NCBI GenBank assembly: GCA_032124855.1
Contig: JAQBCT010000447.1
Location: 1 to 27,014 of the forward strand
Reading direction: 5' to 3'
Length of the DNA stretch: 27,014 nt
Origin: DATJGR01 sp032124855
GTDB lineage: Bacteria; Pseudomonadota; Gammaproteobacteria; Pseudomonadales; Azotimanducaceae
Part shown: positions 8,765 to 15,999 of the stretch, piece after piece
Layout: each line of letters starts with the position of its first letter
Numbering within the stretch: the stretch's first letter is position 1
The notes under the pieces: model-generated
The model's input: the letters and a program-made list of their open reading frames with translations, nothing else
The model's database searches: none
What the model was told of the DNA's origin: nothing
Position numbers and translations under genes: made by a program

Positions 8765-9329
8765 CCACGACGGCGGCGACACGCGACATTTCCACCTCGG
8801 TGTCGCCGCCAGCGTTCTGCGTGGTGGTGGCATCGTGGCGCATGCCACCGAGGCCGTTTGGGGACTTGCATGCGATCCTTTCGAGAATGCTGCGGTCGGG
8901 CGACTCCTCGATCTGAAACAGCGCTCGGTGGGCAAAGGATTGATCGTCATCGGGCCCGATGATTCCGAGTTTGAGCGTGAACTAGCGGCGCTCGATGAGC
9001 TGACTGCGGCGCGCGTTCGAGCGAGCTGGCCTGGTGCCGAGACATGGCTGTTGCCGAATCGATCATTCCCCGTCTGGATCACCGGATATCGCGCCGATGT
9101 GGCGGCGCGCGTCCCCGGCCATGCCCAGGCGCGCGCGTTGTGCGCGCGATTTGGCGGTGCATTGGTTTCGACGTCGGCCAACCCGAGCAATCGTGCCCCC
9201 GCGCGCAACGAGCTGGCCGTGAGGCGCTACTTTGGCGGTTGCGTTGACTATGTGTTGCCAGGGGCTGTGGCGGGTGCGACCGCGCCGAGCAGGATCCGTC
9301 GTGCCCTGTCTGGAGCGCTCATCCGATGA
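8748..9329 (+). CDS. tsaC: Threonylcarbamoyl-AMP synthase (TsaC/YrdC family)
   Basis: Makes threonylcarbamoyl-AMP from threonine, bicarbonate and ATP, the first step of the t6A37 modification of ANN-decoding tRNAs. The YrdC/Sua5 fold motifs are visible: TEAVWGLACDP, LLDLKQRSVGKGLIVIG (Lys/Arg substrate residues), SWPGAETWLLP, RVPGHAQARALC and LVSTSANPSN. The GTG at 8748 gives 193 residues, close to E. coli TsaC (190), and overlaps purE by 17 bases; longer starts run far into purE and add unrelated sequence. The usual YPTEAV reads HATEAV here. It overlaps aroE by 4 bases (ATGA). The tsaC-aroE pair is common in gammaproteobacteria. Confidence 0.9.
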   Translation: MAKNADHDGGDTRHFHLGVAASVLRGGGIVAHATEAVWGLACDPFENAAVGRLLDLKQRSVGKGLIVIGPDDSEFERELAALDELTAARVRASWPGAETWLLPNRSFPVWITGYRADVAARVPGHAQARALCARFGGALVSTSANPSNRAPARNELAVRRYFGGCVDYVLPGAVAGATAPSRIRRALSGALIR

Positions 9330-10138
9330 CTGATCGCTACGTCGTGTTCGGCAACCCCGTCGGTCACAGTCTGTCGCCGCGCATTCACGAGCTGTTCGCA
9401 CGCCAGACTGGCGCAGATATTGAATACCAGGCGCAACTGGTTCCCCTCGATGGGTTCGTTAGAAATGCTGTCACGTTCTTCGCCGAAGGTGGCTGCGGTG
9501 TGAACGTCACATTGCCGTTCAAGGAGGCAGCATACGATTGGGTATCGCAGTGCGACGAATACGCTGGCACCGCCGGCGCGGTAAATACAATCGTACCGGT
9601 CGAAGGGGGGTTCCGAGGTTGCAATACCGATGGCCTTGGGTTGGTGCGCGATCTGAGGGAGAACCATGGTTTTTCGCTTCGTGGCAGCAACGTCCTGATT
9701 CTTGGCGCGGGCGGTGCGGTTCGTGGTGTGCTCGGACCGCTGCTCGGCGCAAGCCCCGGACGCATCGTGATTGCGAATCGAACGGCGGCCCGAGCACAGG
9801 CGTTGGTGGATCGACTGGAAGACCCACGTCTGAGCGCAATGGAACCCGGGAAACTGAGTGCGGCGTTCGATCTGGTGATCAATGGCACATCGGCTGGCCT
9901 CGTTGGCGCGCTCCCGCAGATACCACCGGAGATCGTCGCTGGCGGTGTCGCGTACGACATGGTGTATGGCGCCAACGCGAAGCCTTTCTGTGACTGGGCA
10001 ACACAACATGGTGCCCGTCTCGCTGTGGATGGGTTGGGTATGCTCGTTGAGCAAGCGGCGGAAGCTTTCTCTCTATGGCGCGGCGTCCGCCCGGATGCTT
10101 GCGCCGTGCTGAAAGCGTTGCGCGAATCACCGCGATGA
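9326..10138 (+). CDS. aroE: Shikimate dehydrogenase (NADP+)
   Basis: Reduces 3-dehydroshikimate to shikimate in the pathway to aromatic amino acids. 270 residues, the usual length. The substrate site has GNPVGHSLSPRIHELFA (the Ser pair), NVTLPFKE (catalytic Lys) and NTDGLGLVRDL (catalytic Asp). The nucleotide site has LILGAGGAVRGVLGPLL, then IANRTAARAQ, whose Asn-Arg-Thr favours NADP. The C-terminal motif is DGLGMLVEQAAEAFSLW. The start is the ATG overlapping the tsaC stop (ATGA); the end overlaps the next small gene in the same way, so all three are probably translationally coupled. Confidence 0.96.
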   Translation: MTDRYVVFGNPVGHSLSPRIHELFARQTGADIEYQAQLVPLDGFVRNAVTFFAEGGCGVNVTLPFKEAAYDWVSQCDEYAGTAGAVNTIVPVEGGFRGCNTDGLGLVRDLRENHGFSLRGSNVLILGAGGAVRGVLGPLLGASPGRIVIANRTAARAQALVDRLEDPRLSAMEPGKLSAAFDLVINGTSAGLVGALPQIPPEIVAGGVAYDMVYGANAKPFCDWATQHGARLAVDGLGMLVEQAAEAFSLWRGVRPDACAVLKALRESPR

Positions 10139-10362
10139 ATAGACGACGCTTCATCGCCGGTGTCGTTTGCCCGGGATGCGGCGCCACAGATACCACGGTG
10201 CTGGAGGATGCACCCGCACTGCTGGTGCGCATCTGTGTCGCCTGTGACTATCGCGAAACGATGGCGAGCGGCGATCCTGCTGCTGGGCGTCCGCACGGGA
10301 AGGACGGCGCGGACGTGGTCAGGTTGATCAATCCCACGGGCAACGAGAACAGTTCGCGATAA
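10135..10362 (+). CDS. YheV-like putative zinc-ribbon protein (DUF2387)
   Basis: 75 residues. The opening MNRRRFIAGVVCPGCGATD closely resembles E. coli YheV (KRFIAGAKCPACQAQD), and two CxxC pairs (Cys12/Cys15 and Cys34/Cys37) form a probable zinc ribbon in the N-terminal half. The C-terminal part is polar and likely flexible. The start is the ATG overlapping the aroE stop by 4 bases, which makes it the last gene of the dprA-purE-tsaC-aroE unit. Function is unknown in the family. Confidence 0.85.
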   Translation: MNRRRFIAGVVCPGCGATDTTVLEDAPALLVRICVACDYRETMASGDPAAGRPHGKDGADVVRLINPTGNENSSR

Positions 10363-10431
10363 AGCGAGATGTCTCTGGGTAAGGTCTTGAAATGGGGACG
10401 GAAGTTCGCCGCAATAGCAGCGGTGATTGTG

Positions 10432-10459
10432 TTGAGCTTTGAAGGCGCGTTGCTATAAT
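10432..10459 (+). promoter_or_regulatory. Predicted sigma70 promoter of the cox operon
   Basis: TTGAGC (10432-10437) and a perfect TATAAT (10454-10459) are 16 bp apart, with a GC-rich discriminator (GCCGCGC) after the -10. This is the best promoter match I found in the window. It lies about 260 bp ahead of coxB. Transcription would start near 10466. Confidence 0.6.
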
Positions 10460-10472
10460 TGCCGCGCTTTTT
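10441..10472 (+). terminator. Possible intrinsic terminator of the dprA-yheV unit, overlapping the cox promoter
   Basis: GAAGGCGCG (10441-10449) can pair with CGCGCTTTT (10463-10471) including two G-U pairs, with a 13-nt loop, and the 3' arm runs directly into TTTTT (10468-10472). It sits 80 bp after the last gene of the upstream unit. The -10 box of the predicted cox promoter lies in its loop, so the two assignments compete or coexist. Confidence 0.4.
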
Positions 10473-10721
10473 CAGGGGCGGCGGGTCGCCGTATTAGTGG
10501 GATCCGTGACACATGGAAGGTAGCGACGACGGCCAGGGGGTCGTCCGGGGAAGGCAATTAGCGTCCAGGCGTCCACATCCTCGACGTTCGCCACCGACGG
10601 GTCGCCAACGCGATAATGGCCACCGGCGACGCGTCGACATCTATCAACTGGGCCGTTCAGCAAATATGCGCCGCGAGGTTGGCGGCGCCGATGGTCTGCA
10701 ATCTAAGAGCAAGGTACCAAG
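10466..10721 (+). other. Long untranslated leader of the cox operon
   Basis: About 255 bases separate the predicted transcription start from the coxB GTG, part of the 359-bp gap 10363-10721 that has no convincing gene. It contains a GACGAC/GTCGTC hairpin (10525-10530 with 10540-10545). An open frame starting ATG at 10513 runs into coxB, but its arginine-rich product looks like chance and it has no ribosome-binding site. I recognise no known riboswitch. Confidence 0.4.
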
Positions 10722-11858
10722 GTGAACAGAAATTTACTGACGCGCGTTCTCGTGGGGATAGTGGCCGCGGGTTCGGCCATTGCCGCCGCTGCGGACGAAC
10801 TGAATATGCGACAGGGCGCAACAGCGATCAGCCACGACGTGTACGGGCTGCATATGTTCGTGCTCTATATCTGCTGCGTGATCGGCGTGGTGGTATTCAG
10901 CGCGATGGGCTATTCCATGTACGCGCACCGTCGGTCGCTGGGCGCCGAGCCGGCGCAGTTTCATGAGAATACGCGGCTTGAGCTCCTGTGGACGATCATT
11001 CCGTTGGTCATCCTCATATGGATGGCGGTCCCCGCCACCACCACACTGATCAAGATGTATGACACCGGCGGCGAAGATCTATTGATCGAGGTGCGCGGAT
11101 ATCAGTGGAAGTGGCAGTACAAATACCTGGATGAAAACCACGACAATGCGCTGTCGTTCTTCAGTTCACTGTCCACGTCGCAAGACGAGATCCATGGCAA
11201 TGTCGCCAAGGGCGAGTTCTACCTTCTGGAAGTGGACAATCCGCTGGTCATCCCCACCCACAAGAAAGTTCGCTTTCTGATTACGGGCAACGATGTCATC
11301 CATGCGTTCTGGGTGCCCGACTTCGGCATCAAGCGCGACGCCGTTCCAGGCATCCTCAATGACGTCTGGGCCATCGTCGATGAGCCGGGCATCTATCGGG
11401 GACAGTGTACGGAGCTGTGTGGCAAGGATCATGGGTTCATGCCGATCGTGGTGCAGGCAGTCGAACAGAGCGAGTTCGACACCTGGTATGAGACCAAGCG
11501 TGTCGCGTACGCCGAGCGGGAGAAGATGGCGAGCCAGACTTTCACGCCAGACGAACTGATGACTTTGGGCGAACAGGTCTATGCGAAGACCTGCGTCGCG
11601 TGCCATCAGGTCAATGGCAAAGGTGTCCCGCCCGTATTCCCGGCGCTCGATGGCAGTGCTGTGGCAACCGGTCCGCGGGATGAACACATTCGACGCGTCT
11701 ATAACGGTGTGTCCGGCACGGCCATGCAAGCTTTTGGTTCGCAGTTGAACGCGGCCGAGATCGCTGCGGTAGTGCACTACGAGCGACACGCGTGGGGCAA
11801 CAAGGCTGATGATGTCACTCAGCCCGTCGATGTTTTGAATCTGGTTTCGGCGCAGTAG
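10722..11858 (+). CDS. coxB: Cytochrome c oxidase subunit II with fused cytochrome c domain
   Basis: Accepts electrons on the periplasmic side through the dinuclear CuA centre and passes them to subunit I. 378 residues: signal peptide (about 1-24), two membrane helices (about 40-65 and 85-110), then a cupredoxin domain. CuA ligands are visible: His194 (VIHAFWVP), Cys229, Glu231, Cys233, His237 and Met240 (GQCTELCGKDHGFM). VRGYQWKWQYKY is the aromatic electron entry region. A cytochrome c domain follows, with CVACH at 291-295 and a likely Met335 ligand (GTAMQAFG). The GTG start follows an AAGGT ribosome-binding site. It heads the oxidase operon, with coxA 10 bp downstream. The fused heme c is known from Pseudomonas and caa3-type enzymes. 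Confidence 0.95.
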   Translation: MNRNLLTRVLVGIVAAGSAIAAAADELNMRQGATAISHDVYGLHMFVLYICCVIGVVVFSAMGYSMYAHRRSLGAEPAQFHENTRLELLWTIIPLVILIWMAVPATTTLIKMYDTGGEDLLIEVRGYQWKWQYKYLDENHDNALSFFSSLSTSQDEIHGNVAKGEFYLLEVDNPLVIPTHKKVRFLITGNDVIHAFWVPDFGIKRDAVPGILNDVWAIVDEPGIYRGQCTELCGKDHGFMPIVVQAVEQSEFDTWYETKRVAYAEREKMASQTFTPDELMTLGEQVYAKTCVACHQVNGKGVPPVFPALDGSAVATGPRDEHIRRVYNGVSGTAMQAFGSQLNAAEIAAVVHYERHAWGNKADDVTQPVDVLNLVSAQ

Positions 11859-11868
11859 GGGTTAATAC

Positions 11869-13470
11869 ATGAGCGCAGTTCTCGAAGCACATCACGACGA
11901 TCACGACCACGGCCCTGCAAAGGGGATCACCCGCTGGCTGTTCACCACCAACCACAAAGACATCGGCACGCTGTACCTCTGGTTCAGCTTTACGATGTTC
12001 CTGATCGGTGGCTGCATGGCGCTGGTGATTCGTGCCGAACTGTTCCAACCGGGGTTGCAGTTCGTCGACCCCGCGTTCTTCAACCAGATGACGACGAACC
12101 ACGGTCTCATCATGGTATTCGGCGCGATCATGCCGGCGATGGTGGGACTGGCGAACTGGCTGGTGCCCATGATGATCGGCGCGCCCGATATGGCGTTGCC
12201 GCGCCTCAACAATCTGTCATTCTGGATTCTACCGTTCGCGTTTAGCTTGCTGATCTCAACATTATTCATGGAAGGTGGCGGCCCGAACTTCGGCTGGACC
12301 TTCTACGCGCCGCTGTCTACGACGTATGCACCGAGCACGGTGACGTTTTTCATCTTCGGTGTGCACATGATGGGCGCCTCTTCGATCATGGGCTCCATCA
12401 ACATCATCGCGACCATCCTTAATATGCGCGCGCCCGGCATGACGTTGATGAAGATGCCGCTGTTCGTCTGGACCTGGCTGATCACCGCCTATCTCTTGCT
12501 GGCGGTGATGCCTGTGCTCGCCGGCGTCGTAACCATGATGTTGTTCGACGTGCACTTCCACACCAGCTTTTTCAATGCCGCCGGTGGCGGCGACCCCGTA
12601 ATGTTCCAGCACATCTTCTGGTTTTTCGGGCACCCTGAGGTGTACATCATGATCTTGCCGGCGTTCGGCGTCGTATCGCAGATCATTCCCACATTCGCCC
12701 GCAAACCGCTGTTCGGTTATGACTCGATGGTGTACGCCGTGGCTTCCATTGCGTTTCTGTCGTTCATCGTGTGGGCGCACCATATGTTCACCGTTGGCAT
12801 GCCGCTGGCGGGACAGCTCTTCTTCATGTACGCCACGATGCTGATCGCAGTCCCCACGGGCGTTAAGGTATTCAACTGGGTATCCACGATGTGGCGCGGC
12901 TCAATGACATTCGAAACGCCCATGCTGTTCTCCATCGCGTTCGTCATCCTGTTTACCATTGGCGGATTTTCGGGGTTGATGCTCGCGATGACGCCGGTGG
13001 ATTTTCAATACCAGGATACTTACTTCGTCGTCGCACACTTCCACTACGTACTGGTGCCCGGCTCGTTGTTCGGCGTCATCGCTGCGGTCTATTACTGGCT
13101 GCCGAAGTGGTGCGGGCGTATGTATGACGAGGCATTTGGGAAGCTGCACTTCTGGCTGTCTTTCATCGGCGTGAACGTCACCTTCTTCCCGCAGCATTTC
13201 TCCGGCTTGGCTGGGATGCCGCGCCGCGTACCGGATTACGCGCTGCAGTTCGCCGACTTCAACATGATTTCGAGCATCGGAGCTTACGTATTTGGCTTCT
13301 CGCAGGTGCTGTTCCTGTTCATCGTGATTAAGACGATTCGCAGTGGTAAGCCCGCGACCGCTCGGGTGTGGGAAGGCGCGCACGGTCTGGAGTGGACAGT
13401 ACCGTCACCGGCCCCGTATCACACGTTCACGCATCCGCCTGTGGTCACCGCGGCTGAGGCGCATTCATAG
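11869..13470 (+). CDS. coxA: Cytochrome c oxidase subunit I
   Basis: The catalytic heme-copper subunit that reduces O2 to water and pumps protons. 533 residues, 12 expected membrane helices. Ligands visible: His78 (TTNHGLIM, low-spin heme), His255 and Tyr259 (FGHPEVY, CuB and the cross-linked Tyr), His304-His305 (WAHHMF, CuB), and His390 and His392 (VAHFHYVL, the two hemes). D-channel Asp107 (GAPDMALPR) and Glu257, and K-channel Lys333 (PTGVKVF), are all kept, so this is an A1-type proton pump. The N-terminus is His-rich (HHDDHDH), which may be incidental. AGGGG precedes the ATG at a suitable distance. It is followed after 2 bp by ctaG. Confidence 0.97.
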   Translation: MSAVLEAHHDDHDHGPAKGITRWLFTTNHKDIGTLYLWFSFTMFLIGGCMALVIRAELFQPGLQFVDPAFFNQMTTNHGLIMVFGAIMPAMVGLANWLVPMMIGAPDMALPRLNNLSFWILPFAFSLLISTLFMEGGGPNFGWTFYAPLSTTYAPSTVTFFIFGVHMMGASSIMGSINIIATILNMRAPGMTLMKMPLFVWTWLITAYLLLAVMPVLAGVVTMMLFDVHFHTSFFNAAGGGDPVMFQHIFWFFGHPEVYIMILPAFGVVSQIIPTFARKPLFGYDSMVYAVASIAFLSFIVWAHHMFTVGMPLAGQLFFMYATMLIAVPTGVKVFNWVSTMWRGSMTFETPMLFSIAFVILFTIGGFSGLMLAMTPVDFQYQDTYFVVAHFHYVLVPGSLFGVIAAVYYWLPKWCGRMYDEAFGKLHFWLSFIGVNVTFFPQHFSGLAGMPRRVPDYALQFADFNMISSIGAYVFGFSQVLFLFIVIKTIRSGKPATARVWEGAHGLEWTVPSPAPYHTFTHPPVVTAAEAHS

Positions 13471-13472
13471 CG

Positions 13473-14024
13473 ATGGCTTCGGTACGCGCCACTCCTTGGA
13501 AACTCCTCGCGCTGGTCGCGGGAATGTTCGGTTTCGGCTTCGCGCTGGTGCCGTTGTATGGATTGTTGTGCGACGTGACCGGGCTGGGTGGCCGCACCGG
13601 TGGTGTGTACACATATGATCCAGCTACCGTGGCGATCGACGATTCACGCCTGGTGAAGGTCAGCTTTCTCACCAATACCAACGACGGCATGCCGTGGAGC
13701 TTTGTCGCCGAAGTAGGCGCTTTGCGTGTGCACCCGGGTGAACTGACCCAAGCCAACTTCGTGGTCCGTAATCCCACCAACAAGACCATGGTGGCGCAAG
13801 CCGTGCCATCGCTGGCGCCCGGAACGGCTGCAGAATATTTTCATAAGACCGAGTGCTTCTGTTTCGAACGCCAGGTGCTGGCGCCGGGTGAGGAAATGGA
13901 AATGCCGATGCGATTTTTCGTTGCGCCGGAACTGCCGCGCAGCGTCGAGTCTATTTCACTTTCGTATACGTTATTTGATGTCACGCAACTCGCTGCCGAC
14001 GGATTGATCGCATCCGGGGCTTGA
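13473..14024 (+). CDS. ctaG: Cytochrome c oxidase assembly protein CtaG/Cox11
   Basis: A copper chaperone anchored in the inner membrane that delivers Cu to the CuB site of subunit I. 183 residues with one N-terminal membrane helix (about 10-30, LLALVAGMFGFGFALVPLYGLLC) and a periplasmic beta domain. The copper motif ECFCF holds Cys128 and Cys130, and Cys32 near the membrane is also conserved in the family. NPTNKTMVAQAVPS and APEL are further family signatures. It starts 2 bp after the coxA stop, so translation is probably coupled, and precedes coxC as in Pseudomonas. Confidence 0.95.
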   Translation: MASVRATPWKLLALVAGMFGFGFALVPLYGLLCDVTGLGGRTGGVYTYDPATVAIDDSRLVKVSFLTNTNDGMPWSFVAEVGALRVHPGELTQANFVVRNPTNKTMVAQAVPSLAPGTAAEYFHKTECFCFERQVLAPGEEMEMPMRFFVAPELPRSVESISLSYTLFDVTQLAADGLIASGA

Positions 14025-14057
14025 GCGAAGCGTACTTATACTGGAGCAAAACGGGCC

Positions 14058-14981
14058 ATGGCGACACATAGCGACACGCACGACACTTCGCTGTACCACG
14101 TTCCCCACAACGGCTGGTACCCGGTGTTCGTTGCGCTGGGAATATTTCTCACTCTTGCCGGTGTCGGCCATTGGTTGAATATGCTCAAAGCCGGCGAGAC
14201 GCCCTCGCACCTGATGCTCTATGCGGGCGTCGTGGTACTCACGGTGGTGCTGTTTTTCTGGTTCAACAAGGTTGTTCAGGAAAACATGGCTGGCATGAAC
14301 AACGCCCAGGTGAAGCGTTCCTATATCTGGGGCATGAGCTGGTTCATTTTCTCGGAGGTCATGTTCTTCGCCGCGTTCTTCGGCGCACTGTTCTATGCGC
14401 GTCAGTTCGCGGTGCCGTGGCTTGGTGGCGAGGGCGAAAAGGGGATTACCGGGGAATTCCTGTGGCCGAACTTCAAGCCAGAGTGGCCCGTGCTGGAAAA
14501 TCCCAACCCCGAGTTGTTCAAGGGTCCGCACGAGTCGATGGCGTCGCAGGGGATCAGCACGTGGCGGGACTACCTGCCTTTTTACAACACGGTAATCCTG
14601 CTGACATCGAGTGTGACGGTGCACTTCGCGCATAGTGCCGTGAAGAACAACAATCGCGGTGGGCTGAACTTCTGGTTGGGACTGACGGTACTGCTCGGCA
14701 TTCTGTTTCTGTTCGTGCAGGGTTATGAGTATCACCATGCCTATACCGAACTCGGACTCACGCTTGGTTCAGGCATTTACGGCTCAACTTTCTTCATTTT
14801 GACGGGGTTCCACGGTTTCCACGTAACTCTGGGCGCGTTCATCCTGTTGATGCAGTTCTTTCGCGGGCTGCGCGGCCATTTCAAACCGGATGATCAATTC
14901 GGCCTGGAGGCTGCGTCGTGGTACTGGCACTTCGTGGACGTCGTTTGGGTGTGCCTTTTCTTCTTCGTCTACGTGTTCTAA
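14058..14981 (+). CDS. coxC: Cytochrome c oxidase subunit III
   Basis: The seven-helix membrane subunit that binds phospholipid and stabilises subunit I during turnover. 307 residues. Family signatures include YHVPHNGWYPVFVALGIF at the N-terminus, the SEVMFFAAFFGALFYAR helix carrying the conserved Glu, TSSVTVHFAHSAV, GYEYHHAYTELGLTLGSGIYGSTFFILTGFHGFHV in separate helices, and the terminal ASWYWHFVDVVWVCLFFFVYVF. An 85-residue insert-like periplasmic loop (about 125-170) contains the GEFLWPNF...ENPNPELFKGP stretch seen in gammaproteobacterial subunit III. The gap of 33 bp after ctaG holds a GGAGC ribosome-binding site. It is convergent with the small DUF2909 gene. Confidence 0.95.
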   Translation: MATHSDTHDTSLYHVPHNGWYPVFVALGIFLTLAGVGHWLNMLKAGETPSHLMLYAGVVVLTVVLFFWFNKVVQENMAGMNNAQVKRSYIWGMSWFIFSEVMFFAAFFGALFYARQFAVPWLGGEGEKGITGEFLWPNFKPEWPVLENPNPELFKGPHESMASQGISTWRDYLPFYNTVILLTSSVTVHFAHSAVKNNNRGGLNFWLGLTVLLGILFLFVQGYEYHHAYTELGLTLGSGIYGSTFFILTGFHGFHVTLGAFILLMQFFRGLRGHFKPDDQFGLEAASWYWHFVDVVWVCLFFFVYVF

Positions 14982-14991
14982 TTGCGGCGAC

Positions 14992-15017
14992 GGCTTGGTC
15001 GCGCTAGCGACCAAGCC
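14992..15017. terminator. Perfect 11-bp hairpin between coxC and the DUF2909 gene
   Basis: GGCTTGGTCGC (14992-15002) and GCGACCAAGCC (15007-15017) pair perfectly around the tetraloop GCTA. It begins 11 bases after the coxC stop and includes the last codons and stop of the convergent minus-strand gene. No T-run on either side. The placement suggests a bidirectional transcription end or RNA-stabilising structure. Confidence 0.55.
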
Positions 15018-15225
15018 ACGGCGCGCTGAGCGTCAGTTGACCGCTGGCGAGTCCGTAGCCCACTACTGCCAGCAAGGCGACGGCGAAGCAAATGCGCACG
15101 CCGAGCGCGTACAGCGTGCGTTTCGAGTCGCTTCGGTTGCTGTCCTTGAACAGGAAACCAAGGCCGGTAAACAGGCTCACCAGCACACCGATCAACAGGA
15201 CGACAATCAAGGCTTTCAGAAACAC
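15004..15225 (-). CDS. Twin transmembrane protein, DUF2909 family
   Basis: 73 residues with two hydrophobic helices (about 4-26, LKALIVVLLIGVLVSLFTGLG, and 43-62), joined by a short polar loop KDSNRSDSKRT. This is the small protein found on the opposite strand between coxC and the SURF1 gene in Pseudomonas (PA0109). The start is the ATG at 15223-15225. Function is unknown; the conserved position suggests a link to oxidase assembly or stability (inference). The gene interrupts the otherwise plus-strand cox cluster, so the downstream assembly genes probably need their own promoter. Confidence 0.85.
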   Translation of the reverse strand: MFLKALIVVLLIGVLVSLFTGLGFLFKDSNRSDSKRTLYALGVRICFAVALLAVVGYGLASGQLTLSAPWLGR

Positions 15226-15283
15226 GGTGGCGCCTGCGATGTCGCGGAGGCGGCCACTCTAACACCCCGCCGAGGACGTCTCG

Positions 15284-15997
15284 ATGGCACGCTTTCATCC
15301 GGGTGCGCGCATGACACTCCTCGCGCTCGTGGTCGTTCCGGCATCGGTCGCGCTGGGGTTCTGGCAACTCGATCGCGCGGCGGAGAAACGTGAATTGGAG
15401 AATGCCCGGCTTGCAAGCTATGGTGCGCTCCCCGTGGGCGAGCAAGCGCTCACCTCCCTTGCCGACTTCGCGCGGATCAGGCTGGTTGGGCACTACGACG
15501 CGGAGCATCAGTTCTTTGTCGATAACCACACGCGCCATGGCGTGCCTGGTTATCTCGTAGTCACGCCTTTTGTTACCGTGGCTGGGCGACACGTGTTGAC
15601 GAACCGTGGCTGGGTTGCAGCACCTGCCGGGCGTGAGGCATTGCCTGCGCCAACCACCCCAGCGGATCAACTGACGGTCGAGGGAGTTCGTTGGCCCGAT
15701 ACGCGCTCAGCTCTGGGCCCGTCGACAGACACGTGGCCGGCATCCTGGCCAAAGCGCGTGCAGTATCTTGACGTGGGCCGCATGGCGGACAGCCTCGCCG
15801 ACGGGGCTCAGGGTGCCAGGCGCCCGTTGCTCATCGAACTGCGCCTTGATGAAGGACAGCCGGGGAGCCTCGCGCCGATTCTGGTCGGCGAAGAAATGAC
15901 ACCTGCGCGGCACACGGGCTATGCCGTGCAGTGGTTCGGACTTGCGATTACATTGGCGATTGGCTGGATGGTTTCGGGCTTCAGGCCAAGAGGTTGA
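15284..15997 (+). CDS. SURF1 family cytochrome oxidase biogenesis protein
   Basis: SURF1 (Shy1) proteins help insert heme A into subunit I. 237 residues with the family layout: an N-terminal membrane helix (about 9-27) ending GFWQLDRAAEKRELE, a periplasmic domain containing FARIRLVGHYDAEHQFFVDN, GVPGYLVVTPF and VLTNRGWVAA, and a C-terminal helix reached through HTGYAVQWFGLAITLAIGW. The ATG at 15284 is used; a second ATG at 15311 would shorten it by nine residues. The start is 58 bp from the divergent DUF2909 start. It is the first gene of the run SURF1, SCO-like, ctaA, ctaB, SCO, which are spaced by at most 2 bp or overlap. Confidence 0.92.
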   Translation: MARFHPGARMTLLALVVVPASVALGFWQLDRAAEKRELENARLASYGALPVGEQALTSLADFARIRLVGHYDAEHQFFVDNHTRHGVPGYLVVTPFVTVAGRHVLTNRGWVAAPAGREALPAPTTPADQLTVEGVRWPDTRSALGPSTDTWPASWPKRVQYLDVGRMADSLADGAQGARRPLLIELRLDEGQPGSLAPILVGEEMTPARHTGYAVQWFGLAITLAIGWMVSGFRPRG

Positions 15998-15999
15998 GA

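Noticed and set aside
10513..10725. Possible 70-residue upstream frame in the cox leader
   Set aside because: No ribosome-binding site, an arginine-rich composition typical of chance frames, and no recognisable motif. It could be re-examined if conserved in relatives.
11869..13470. Possible CRISPR, transposon or prophage remnants in or around the long cox genes
   Set aside because: I saw no spaced direct repeats, terminal inverted repeats, transposase or phage motifs anywhere in the window; the only tandem repeat noticed is the 12-bp duplication near 1745.
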